NCBI GenBank assembly: GCA_002399505.1 | Contig: DHDT01000030.1 | Span: forward strand, 3,761 to 9,191 | DNA length: 5,431 bases | From: Caryophanales bacterium UBA4869 | GTDB taxonomy: Bacteria; Bacillota_I; Bacilli_A; RFN20; CAG-288 | Direction of reading: 5' to 3' | The notes under the pieces: model-generated | Told to the model about the DNA's origin: nothing | Databases searched by the model: none | What the model saw: the letters and a program-made list of their open reading frames with translations, nothing else | Shown: in pieces, positions 1 to 5,431 of the stretch | How the letters are laid out: each line of letters begins with the position of its first letter | Position numbering within the stretch: position 1 is the stretch's first letter | Program-made: the position numbers and the translations under genes

Positions 1-282
1 AATATAAGAACCAGACTCAACAAACGTCTTCAGACTTGGGGCGGACATTTAGGTTTTACCATCCGTCCGACTGAAAGACAGAAGGGCTTTGGCAAGAAGA
101 TGCTGGCCCTGGCTCTCAAAGTCTGTCATCGCCGTCATATCTATAAGGTCTTAGTAACCTGTGATGATTCCAATGAAGCCTGCTGCCGTCTTATCGAATC
201 CTTCAAAGGCGACTATTCTTCTCTTTACGGACTCGCAAATGAAAATGTCACCATCCGCCGTTATTGGATAACCAATAACTGA
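1..282 (+). CDS. GNAT-family N-acetyltransferase, C-terminal part (5' end outside window)
   Basis: This is an open frame of 93 codons from the first base to a TGA stop, with no start inside the window that would give a full domain; the ATG at 100 lies within the acetyl-CoA binding motif and is not the start. GNAT enzymes transfer an acetyl group from acetyl-CoA to an amine of a small molecule, peptide or protein in the cytoplasm. Visible here are a beta strand (GGHLGFTIRP, fragment residues 14-23), the motif A pyrophosphate loop RQKGFG (26-31, the R-x-x-G-x-G pattern), the following helix, motif B around TCDDSNEA (53-60) with the conserved Asp and Asn, and a C-terminal IRRYWI strand. The GGHLGFTIRP and RYWI elements resemble the COG3981-type predicted acetyltransferases of about 170 residues, so roughly half the protein is missing. 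Arg codons are mostly CGN (7 of 10), unlike rimO downstream. The substrate cannot be told. A terminator follows 13 bases after the stop. Confidence 0.85.
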   Translation, partial: NIRTRLNKRLQTWGGHLGFTIRPTERQKGFGKKMLALALKVCHRRHIYKVLVTCDDSNEACCRLIESFKGDYSSLYGLANENVTIRRYWITNN

Positions 283-295
283 TCACGATTAACAG

Positions 296-323
296 GGCCT
301 TGAATTGTTCAAGGCCTTTTTTT
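296..323 (+). terminator. Rho-independent terminator after the acetyltransferase gene
   Basis: A perfect 9-bp stem pairs GGCCTTGAA (296-304) with TTCAAGGCC (308-316) across a 3-base loop (TTG). It is followed at once by seven T residues (317-323), with further T-rich sequence after that. It starts 13 bases after the acetyltransferase stop codon. The sequence 5' of the stem is not A-rich, so it should act only on + strand transcription. It separates the acetyltransferase from the rimO transcription unit. Confidence 0.93.
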
Positions 324-380
324 CTGTTTTTATTTAAAACGGTTGATAAATCAAGCGTTTTCTTTGTCAAGGCATATTGC

Positions 381-410
381 TTAACATTTATCCGTCAACT
401 AGAATATAAG
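381..410 (+). promoter_or_regulatory. Predicted SigA-type promoter for rimO and the downstream operon
   Basis: A -35 element TTAACA (381-386, five of six consensus bases) and a -10 element TATAAG (405-410, five of six) are separated by 18 bases, placing a transcription start near 417, about 30 bases before the rimO start codon. There is no extended -10 TG. It lies in the A+T-rich gap between the terminator and rimO, where a promoter is expected because the preceding unit is terminated. A weaker alternative uses TTGTCA (364-369) with TTTATC (387-392). The assignment is by consensus match only. Confidence 0.55.
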
Positions 411-436
411 GATTGAGTTTTATAACTATATTTAAT

Positions 437-442
437 GAGGTG
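437..442 (+). promoter_or_regulatory. Ribosome binding site of rimO
   Basis: GAGGTG matches the anti-Shine-Dalgarno sequence and ends 5 bases before the ATG at 448. The intervening bases are all A, a favourable unstructured context. This fixes the rimO start, which also coincides with the conserved N-terminal strand of the family. Confidence 0.85.
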
Positions 443-447
443 AAAAA

Positions 448-1749
448 ATGAATATTGGAATCGTATCCCTGGGCTGTGCCAAAAACCAGGTAGACTTAGA
501 AGAGATCCTCGCTTACCTGAAAACAAACGGCTTTGAGACAGTGTCAGATCCTGAGCTTTCCGATATCATCTTAATCAACACCTGCGGTTTTATCGAGGCG
601 GCAAAAAAGGAATCAATCGACATGATTCTTGAAATGTCCAGATACGGAAAACCCTTAGTAGTAACCGGTTGCCTTGTGACTCGCTATCTTGAAGAACTGA
701 AAAAAGAAATTCCTGAAGTATCTCTCTGGATTCCTCTGAATGAATACAAGGATTTCGGTAAGAAATTCCAGGCTCTTGTCAAAGACCATCAGATGAAGGG
801 TCAGATCGACCCCACTAAGAGAGTCTTTATCTCTCCTAAAAGAGAAGCGTATCTGAGAATTTCGGACGGCTGCAACAACTTCTGCACTTTCTGTGCCATT
901 CCATATATCCGCGGACGTTTCAAGTCCGTTCCGATGAACGTTCTCGAGAAAGAACTCGATCTTCTTGAAAAAGACAACATCAGAAGTCTGACTGTCATCT
1001 CCCAGGACACTTCCATGTATGGGAGAGACATCAATCTCACTCTCAGCGACTTAGTGAGAAAAATAGTCAGACATCCAGGTTTCGACTTTATCAAGTTGAT
1101 GTATCTTTATCCCGATGAAGTGACAGACGACTTAATCGACCTCTATCGCGATGAGAAAAAACTCACTCCTTACTTTGACTTGCCAGTTCAGCACTTCTCC
1201 GACCATGTCCTCAAACTCATGGGAAGAAGAGGAACAGAGAAGGACATCATTGATCTGATTGCCAAATTTCGCTATGAAGTACCAGATTCTATAATCAGAA
1301 CCACGGTCATGGTCGGTTTCCCGGGTGAGACTGACGAGGACTTTGAAGAACTTCTGAAGATGGTCAGGAAAATCAGATTCGATCACTTGGGCTGCTTCAT
1401 CTATTGTCCGGAAGAAGGAACTCCCAGTCCGAAATTCGAAAATCAGATTCCCGCCTCTGTCAAGAGAAAGAGATATAACGCTGTCATGAAAGAGCAGAAG
1501 AAGATCTCTTATGAACTCAATAAAGAAAGAGTCGGAAAAACCTATACCTGCTTAGTCACCGGCTATGACGAAAAAGAATTCTACTATACTGTCATCAGCA
1601 ATCTCTATGCTCCCGATGATATCGACGGCAAGATGAGAGTCTATTCGAAGTTCCCCTTAAAACCCGGTGATCTTATCGAAGTCAAGGTAGTAAACGCCTT
1701 GGTCTACGATCTCGACTGTGAATTTGTGAATATGATCCGTTCAGAATAA
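448..1749 (+). CDS. rimO: Ribosomal protein S12 (aspartate) beta-methylthiotransferase RimO
   Basis: RimO is a cytoplasmic radical-SAM enzyme that inserts a methylthio group on the beta carbon of a conserved aspartate of ribosomal protein S12 (Asp88/89 in E. coli numbering), using two 4Fe-4S clusters and S-adenosylmethionine. At 433 residues it has normal family length and all three domains. The N-terminal UPF0004 domain has the auxiliary-cluster cysteines Cys10 (LGCAKNQVD), Cys46 (NTCGF) and Cys75 (TGCL). The radical-SAM core has CxxxCxxC at Cys142, Cys146 and Cys149 (ISDGCNNFCTFC), then QDTSMYG (186-192), DLPVQH (244-249) and VGFPGET (289-295). A C-terminal TRAM domain spans about 361-430. 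RimO is favoured over the related tRNA enzymes MiaB and MtaB by SLGCAKNQVD (MiaB usually has GCQMN), by PEEGTP (321-326) and by YAPDDIDG (387-394), close to the RimO TRAM motif YxAPExDG. Arg is mostly AGA/AGG (17 of 23). It is the first gene of a probable operon with the exporter genes, which have no obvious link to its function. Confidence 0.95.
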   Translation: MNIGIVSLGCAKNQVDLEEILAYLKTNGFETVSDPELSDIILINTCGFIEAAKKESIDMILEMSRYGKPLVVTGCLVTRYLEELKKEIPEVSLWIPLNEYKDFGKKFQALVKDHQMKGQIDPTKRVFISPKREAYLRISDGCNNFCTFCAIPYIRGRFKSVPMNVLEKELDLLEKDNIRSLTVISQDTSMYGRDINLTLSDLVRKIVRHPGFDFIKLMYLYPDEVTDDLIDLYRDEKKLTPYFDLPVQHFSDHVLKLMGRRGTEKDIIDLIAKFRYEVPDSIIRTTVMVGFPGETDEDFEELLKMVRKIRFDHLGCFIYCPEEGTPSPKFENQIPASVKRKRYNAVMKEQKKISYELNKERVGKTYTCLVTGYDEKEFYYTVISNLYAPDDIDGKMRVYSKFPLKPGDLIEVKVVNALVYDLDCEFVNMIRSE

Positions 1750-1760
1750 ATATATATGTA

Positions 1761-1797
1761 GAAAAGAATCTTCTTTTCCACCGCTAATCGAGGAGAA
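1761..1797 (+). promoter_or_regulatory. Intergenic hairpin with possible alternative pairing to the next Shine-Dalgarno
   Basis: In the 51-base gap between rimO and the first ABC gene, GAAAAGA (1761-1767) is complementary to TCTTTTC (1772-1778) across a 4-base loop. There is no T-tract after it, so it is not an intrinsic terminator. The 3' arm plus one base (TTTTCC, 1774-1779) can alternatively pair, with one G-U, to GGAGAA (1792-1797), which includes the Shine-Dalgarno of the following gene. The two pairings exclude one another. The stems are short and A-T rich, so a regulatory role is only a possibility. It could equally be a minor mRNA processing or spacing element. Confidence 0.3.
1790..1795 (+). 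promoter_or_regulatory. Ribosome binding site of the first ABC exporter gene
   Basis: GAGGAG ends 5 bases before the ATG at 1801, so the gene has its own strong translation signal although it is probably co-transcribed with rimO. It supports the ATG at 1801 as the start. Confidence 0.8.
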
Positions 1798-1800
1798 ACC

Positions 1801-3606
1801 ATGTTATTCGGCAAATATCTTAACCGGTACTATCTCAAGTACTGGTATCTGTTCTTAGGCGTGTTTGTAGTTGATGCCCTAGTGGACATCATTCAGCTTT
1901 TCATTCCCATCATCATGGGTTATGCCATCACCGACATTCAAAAGGGAATTTTCACAATTGCCCCGACTGAGAGTCTGACTTTCACCTATCAGCCAAACCT
2001 TGTCTGGATGCTTCTGGCTGTCTGTTTTATAGCCGTCTTCATCGTCTTTGGGCGTATCGGCTGGCGTCTTTTAAGTGCCCATATCGGTGCCTATATCGAA
2101 AGAGATCTTCGCCGTGAGATGTTCATCCACATCGAAAAGATGTCTGTCACCTACTACAAAGACAAGAAAGTAGGCGGTCTTTTGTCGTTCTTCACCAATG
2201 ACCTGCAGTCGATCAAAACCGTCTACACCGACGGCATCATCTTCCTGACTGACTTGCTCGTACTTGGAACGCTTTGCATAACCTTCATGATGATCATGTC
2301 TTATCAGATAACTCTCATCTGTGCCGTTCCTTTGGTGTTATTCATCATTTTGGGCGGATTTGTCGGGAAGGGTGAATCAAAGAGATATAAAAACGCCAGT
2401 GACGCTTTTGAAAACCTCTCTGATTTCACGGAAGAGAACCTGCAGGGTTTCTCTGTCGTCAAAGCCTATCTCAAGGAAAAAGAGACTGTCAGTTCCTTTT
2501 CTGTTTTGGCCCGGGAGAATGAAGAAAAGAACATCCGCTACCAGCGTTATGGCTCTCTTATTGACTTGTCTATCAATGCCTTCCTCAATGTCTTCTGGTT
2601 TCTGATGATGTTCTTAAGCGGTTATGCCATCATCAAATTAGATCCTAATTTCGCTCCGAATATCACCGATGTAGGCAAGCTTACAACTTTCACCGGTTTC
2701 TTTGATTCTTTGATCTGGCCCATGATTGCCGGCGGCCTTCTCATCAATGAAGTCTCCATCGGGCATGGCTCCTATAAGAGAATCGAGCAGATTCTCTCTG
2801 CCAAACCTGACATTGTCGATGATGAAGATAGCGTTAGGACTGGAAAACTTAACGGCGACATCGAATACCGAAATCTGTTCTTCACCTATCCTGACGGCAA
2901 AGGAGAATCCTTAAACGGTGTATCCTTCCACGTCAAAAAGGGAATGACGGTCGGTGTCTTAGGCCGCACAGGAAGCGGCAAGTCCACTCTTCTTTCACTT
3001 CTTCCTAAACTATATAACGTAAAAGAAGGAATGATTTTCATCGATGGCAAAGATATCTGCAAATGGAAGAAAAGCGAACTGAGAAAGAGAATCGGCATGG
3101 TCTCCCAGGATGCCTTCTTGTTCACCGGTCCTATCAGCGAGAACATCGCCTTCAGCGAAGATGAACCCGGCTATGCTGACTTAGACAAAGTCCGCAGTGC
3201 AGCACAATTTGCCTGTATCGATTCCGATATCATGTCTTTTCCTCAGGGCTACGACACTTATGTCGGCGAAAAAGGCAATACCCTCTCAGGCGGGCAGAAA
3301 CAGAGAATCTCCATCGCTCGTGCCTTCTATAAGAACCCGGAAGTCCTCATCCTCGACGACTCCTTAAGCGCGGTTGATGCCTCGACTGAAAAAGAAATTC
3401 TCTCAAATATCAGGGAATATCGAAAAGGCCTGACAACCTTTATCATCGCCCATCGAATCAGCGCCATCGAAAACAGCGATCTGATCTTGGTCATGGATGA
3501 AGGGAAAGTCGTCGACCAGGGAACACATAGCTCCCTTATGAAGAGTTCGTCTCTTTACAGAGACATTGTCAGACTGCAGGAATTGGAGAAGGAGGTAATC
3601 AAGTGA
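1801..3606 (+). CDS. Heterodimeric ABC exporter subunit with degenerate Walker B (BmrC/LmrC/TM287-like)
   Basis: This 601-residue half-transporter has an N-terminal membrane domain fused to an ATPase domain, the usual size for type IV (ABCB-like) exporters. Six membrane helices are expected at about 15-40, 67-87, 143-165, 167-189, 258-280 and 296-318. The ATPase domain (about 350-590) has an A-loop tyrosine (Tyr363), Walker A GRTGSGKST (388-396), Q-loop Gln436, canonical signature LSGGQ (495-499), Walker B VLILDD (515-520), D-loop SAVD (523-526) and H-loop His551. Position 520, the catalytic Glu in active sites, is Asp, as in the first subunit of BmrCD, LmrCD and TM287/288. It should therefore contribute the non-hydrolysing site, while its LSGGQ serves the partner's active site. 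No C39 peptidase domain is present, so it is not a leader-cleaving bacteriocin exporter. The loop between helices 1 and 2 (about 44-66) is fairly long. The partner overlaps its 3' end. Family knowledge suggests efflux of drugs or other amphipathic compounds, but the true substrate is unknown. Confidence 0.93.
   Translation: MLFGKYLNRYYLKYWYLFLGVFVVDALVDIIQLFIPIIMGYAITDIQKGIFTIAPTESLTFTYQPNLVWMLLAVCFIAVFIVFGRIGWRLLSAHIGAYIERDLRREMFIHIEKMSVTYYKDKKVGGLLSFFTNDLQSIKTVYTDGIIFLTDLLVLGTLCITFMMIMSYQITLICAVPLVLFIILGGFVGKGESKRYKNASDAFENLSDFTEENLQGFSVVKAYLKEKETVSSFSVLARENEEKNIRYQRYGSLIDLSINAFLNVFWFLMMFLSGYAIIKLDPNFAPNITDVGKLTTFTGFFDSLIWPMIAGGLLINEVSIGHGSYKRIEQILSAKPDIVDDEDSVRTGKLNGDIEYRNLFFTYPDGKGESLNGVSFHVKKGMTVGVLGRTGSGKSTLLSLLPKLYNVKEGMIFIDGKDICKWKKSELRKRIGMVSQDAFLFTGPISENIAFSEDEPGYADLDKVRSAAQFACIDSDIMSFPQGYDTYVGEKGNTLSGGQKQRISIARAFYKNPEVLILDDSLSAVDASTEKEILSNIREYRKGLTTFIIAHRISAIENSDLILVMDEGKVVDQGTHSSLMKSSSLYRDIVRLQELEKEVIK
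3589..3596 (+). promoter_or_regulatory. Strong ribosome binding site deciding a GTG start
   Basis: AAGGAGGT, a near-perfect anti-Shine-Dalgarno match, lies inside the end of the first ABC gene. It ends 6 bases before GTG at 3603. No ATG of the second ABC frame lies near; its next in-frame Met (residue 51) is already past the first membrane helix. The GTG is therefore the start, and it overlaps the upstream TGA stop (GTGA), which favours translational coupling of the two subunits. Confidence 0.9.
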
Positions 3607-5420
3607 GCGATTTTGAAGAAGAACTGGAAACACGCCAGTATTCACTTAAAGACTTCCATATCATCAAGAGCTTTTTCCGTTATCTGAAGCCCTATCGGGT
3701 CAAGTTCATCTTATTGCTTTTGGCCGATGCCATTGCCACAATCTGTTTTCTTATGGAACCTGTTGTCGCAAGTGAGATCATCACCTTCTTAAGCAAACCT
3801 TCTGAATTCAATGAGAATGCGGTAAAGATCATCTGCGGCCTCTGCCTTTTAGATGTCCTTTTCTATATGTCGGGATCGATCATGGCCTACTTCATCAACA
3901 TGTCTTTGAAGAAGATGGGTCAGAAAGTCATCTACGATATCAGAAACGAACTCTTCTCACACGTACTTTCCTTAAGTCAGGCTCAGCTCAAGTCTCTGAA
4001 AATCGGCAGCTATGTCACAAGAATTACCAATGACACTCAGAATCTGTCCACCCTTTTCAGCGATGTTCTCCCGTCACTTTTAAGAAGTGTCTTCTCGCTT
4101 TTGATCATCATCTTCACCGTCTTCATAAAAGAAGGCTATTACGGGTTTATCTTCTTGGCCTTCCTTCCAATCGTCTTTTTGGTCGCCTATCTTTTCAGGA
4201 AGAAAGCCAAGGTCTACTATCGTCAGGAGAAGAAAGCCGTCTCAGAAATGAATTCATTCCTTTCCGAGACTTTTCAGGGCATCAAAGTCATCAAGACCTA
4301 TGACCGAGAAGACAAGAAAGTCAAAGAATTTGATAAGTGCAATGAAAAAATCAAAGGCTGTTTCCTCAAAAGTCAGAATCTTTTCTCCTTCTTCTATCCC
4401 ATCATGTATCTTTTCCAGATGTGCTGCATCCTTATCGTCTTAGGATTCGGTGTTCCGGCCACGGTTGCTGGAAGCCTATCTCTGGGCGATCTTCAGCTGA
4501 TGTATTCCTATAGCTTCCAATTCTTCAGTCCCATCCAGACTATCGCCCAGCTCCTAAATAACCTTCAGTCGATTCTCTCCTCGGCGGAGAGAACTCAGGT
4601 CATCATGGAAATGAAACCGGAAATCGAAAGCGACAACAGTTCAATCAGCGTCAAGGGCTTCAAGGGAAAGATTGAATTCCGTCATGTCTATTTCGCCTAC
4701 GTCAAAGACGAATATGTACTGAAAGACGTAAGCTTTGTAATCAATCCGGGCCAGACTGCCGCCTTTGTCGGAGCAACCGGAGCCGGAAAGAGCACCATCA
4801 TCTCCCTCATCAGTCGCACTTATGAATGCAACAAAGGCGAAATCCTCATCGATGACATCAACATCAGAGACTACACCCTCAATTGCCTGAGAAAGAACAT
4901 CGGAGTGATGCTCCAGGACGTCTTCCTCTTCTCAGGGACTATCGCCGACAACATCTCCTTAGGAGAAAAGAGCGTAACTGAAGAAGATATCGAAAAAGGT
5001 GCCAAAGAAGTGGGAGCTGATGCCTTCATCGAAAAACTGCCTAAACAGTATCAAGAAGCCGTCACCGAAAGAGGAGACAACTACTCCGCTGGTCAGAAAC
5101 AGCTCATTTCCTTTGCCAGAACCTTAGTCTATAAGCCTAGTCTTGTCCTTCTCGATGAAGCGACTGCCAATATCGATACCGAGACTGAAAACATCATCCA
5201 GAGTTCCCTTTCAAGAATGCGAAACATCGGAACGATGGTGATAGTCGCCCATCGTCTATCTACAATCAAGACCGCCGACATCATCTTTGTCATCAGTCAC
5301 GGCCATCTGATTGAAGAAGGAACACATCAGGAATTGCTTAAACTTAAGGGAAACTACTATAATCTATATCGTCTGCAGAATATGGAAAAGTCGATTGGCT
5401 ATCAAAGCGAGGTCAAATAA
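3603..5420 (+). CDS. Heterodimeric ABC exporter subunit with catalytic Glu (BmrD/LmrD/TM288-like)
   Basis: This 605-residue half-transporter is the partner of the preceding gene. A charged cytosolic N-terminus (1-30, DFEEELETR) precedes six expected membrane helices at about 33-57, 74-98, 152-175, 178-199, 260-285 and 297-320. The ATPase domain (about 355-595) has A-loop Tyr366, Walker A GATGAGKST (390-398), Q-loop Gln438, signature YSAGQ (494-498), Walker B LVLLDE (514-519) with catalytic Glu519, D-loop ANID (522-525) and H-loop His550. The signature departs from LSGGQ at the first and third positions. Deviating signatures are typical of this subunit class (TM288 has LSQGQ), and its signature faces the partner's Asp-containing site. 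The competent ATP site should thus be built from this protein's Walker motifs and the partner's LSGGQ. The gene starts with GTG, overlaps the upstream stop by 4 bases and has a strong ribosome binding site, fitting stoichiometric production of a membrane heterodimer. Drug or lipid-like efflux is a family-based guess; the substrate is not identifiable. Confidence 0.93.
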   Translation: MSDFEEELETRQYSLKDFHIIKSFFRYLKPYRVKFILLLLADAIATICFLMEPVVASEIITFLSKPSEFNENAVKIICGLCLLDVLFYMSGSIMAYFINMSLKKMGQKVIYDIRNELFSHVLSLSQAQLKSLKIGSYVTRITNDTQNLSTLFSDVLPSLLRSVFSLLIIIFTVFIKEGYYGFIFLAFLPIVFLVAYLFRKKAKVYYRQEKKAVSEMNSFLSETFQGIKVIKTYDREDKKVKEFDKCNEKIKGCFLKSQNLFSFFYPIMYLFQMCCILIVLGFGVPATVAGSLSLGDLQLMYSYSFQFFSPIQTIAQLLNNLQSILSSAERTQVIMEMKPEIESDNSSISVKGFKGKIEFRHVYFAYVKDEYVLKDVSFVINPGQTAAFVGATGAGKSTIISLISRTYECNKGEILIDDINIRDYTLNCLRKNIGVMLQDVFLFSGTIADNISLGEKSVTEEDIEKGAKEVGADAFIEKLPKQYQEAVTERGDNYSAGQKQLISFARTLVYKPSLVLLDEATANIDTETENIIQSSLSRMRNIGTMVIVAHRLSTIKTADIIFVISHGHLIEEGTHQELLKLKGNYYNLYRLQNMEKSIGYQSEVK

Positions 5421-5421
5421 G

Positions 5422-5431
5422 ATGGAAAAAC
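5422..5431 (+). CDS. Start of a further gene in the operon (runs off the window)
   Basis: ATG GAA AAA begins one base after the TAA stop of the second ABC gene. GAGGT at 5409-5413, inside the end of that gene, lies 8 bases upstream at a suitable spacing for a ribosome binding site. Only three full codons (Met-Glu-Lys) are visible, so nothing can be said about the product. The spacing suggests it belongs to the same transcript as the exporter genes and may be coupled to them in translation. Confidence 0.5.

Noticed and set aside
342..399. Long-range stem between GTTGATAAA (342-350) and the complementary region 387-399
   Set aside because: The pairing is broken by a 4-base bulge and lies largely upstream of the predicted transcription start. 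It does not resemble a known riboswitch or T-box.
801..1094. Minus-strand open frame of 97 codons
   Set aside because: It lies entirely inside rimO, whose radical-SAM motifs are intact. The antisense product shows no recognisable domain and has no convincing ribosome binding site context.
1132..1386. Minus-strand open frame of 84 codons
   Set aside because: It is antisense to conserved rimO core sequence and has no recognisable protein features.
448..1749. MiaB or MtaB (tRNA methylthiotransferases) as alternative identity for the radical-SAM gene
   Set aside because: The N-terminal motif SLGCAKNQVD and the TRAM-domain motif YAPDDIDG fit RimO better than the tRNA-modifying members of the family.
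1724..1756. Possible internal promoter (TTGTGA at 1724, TATATA at 1751) before the first ABC gene
   Set aside because: The spacing between the elements is 21 bases and the -10 match is only four of six, too poor to claim a promoter, though weak internal transcription cannot be excluded.
1756..1761. Leader peptide upstream of the first ABC gene, as known for bmrCD
   Set aside because: The only ATG in the gap is followed directly by TAG, so no leader peptide of useful length is encoded.
2321..2914. Two + strand open frames (2321-2605 and 2726-2914) in another frame of the first ABC gene
   Set aside because: They are shadows of the ABC reading frame. They are Ser- and Arg-rich without motifs, while the ABC frame is continuous and carries all expected motifs.
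2886..3645. Minus-strand open frames at 2886-3146 and 3403-3645
   Set aside because: They are antisense to the ATPase domain of the first ABC gene and to the junction of the two ABC genes, and they have no recognisable domains.

Overview
The window reads as chromosomal DNA of a low-to-moderate GC Gram-positive bacterium (Bacillota, possibly the Erysipelotrichia side). The reasons are strong purine-rich Shine-Dalgarno sites, Firmicutes-type heterodimeric multidrug ABC exporter genes, tight gene packing on one strand and a classical T-tract terminator. The phylum is a moderate-confidence inference and the class is little more than a guess. TGA is used as a stop and TGG for Trp, so the genetic code is standard (table 11), not the mycoplasma code. 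All genes lie on the + strand. I see no mobile element, CRISPR array, tRNA or rRNA.

Layout: (1) positions 1-282 hold the C-terminal part of a GNAT acetyltransferase whose start is outside the window. It is closed by a strong intrinsic terminator at 296-323. (2) A 124-base gap (324-447) carries a plausible sigma-70/SigA promoter (about 381-410) and a good ribosome binding site. (3) 448-1749 encodes RimO, the radical-SAM methylthiotransferase that modifies ribosomal protein S12. (4) After 51 bases with a small hairpin, 1801-3606 and 3603-5420 encode the two subunits of a heterodimeric type IV ABC exporter, overlapping by 4 bases at a GTG start with a near-perfect Shine-Dalgarno. (5) One base after the last stop, an ATG with a ribosome binding site begins another gene that runs out of the window.

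How it works together: rimO, the two ABC genes and probably the next gene look like one transcription unit driven from upstream of rimO, with no terminator between them. The two ABC proteins fit together as a pair. The first has a canonical LSGGQ signature but Asp in place of the catalytic Glu after Walker B. The second has the catalytic Glu but an altered signature (YSAGQ). This is the arrangement of one competent and one degenerate ATP site known from BmrCD, LmrCD and TM287/288. No functional link between S12 modification and the exporter can be shown from sequence, and the co-location may be only shared transcription.

The window looks mostly ordinary. I found no convincing undescribed system. 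The points most worth a second look are the rimO-exporter linkage, the possible RNA switch in front of the first ABC gene, and the identity of the gene starting at 5422.
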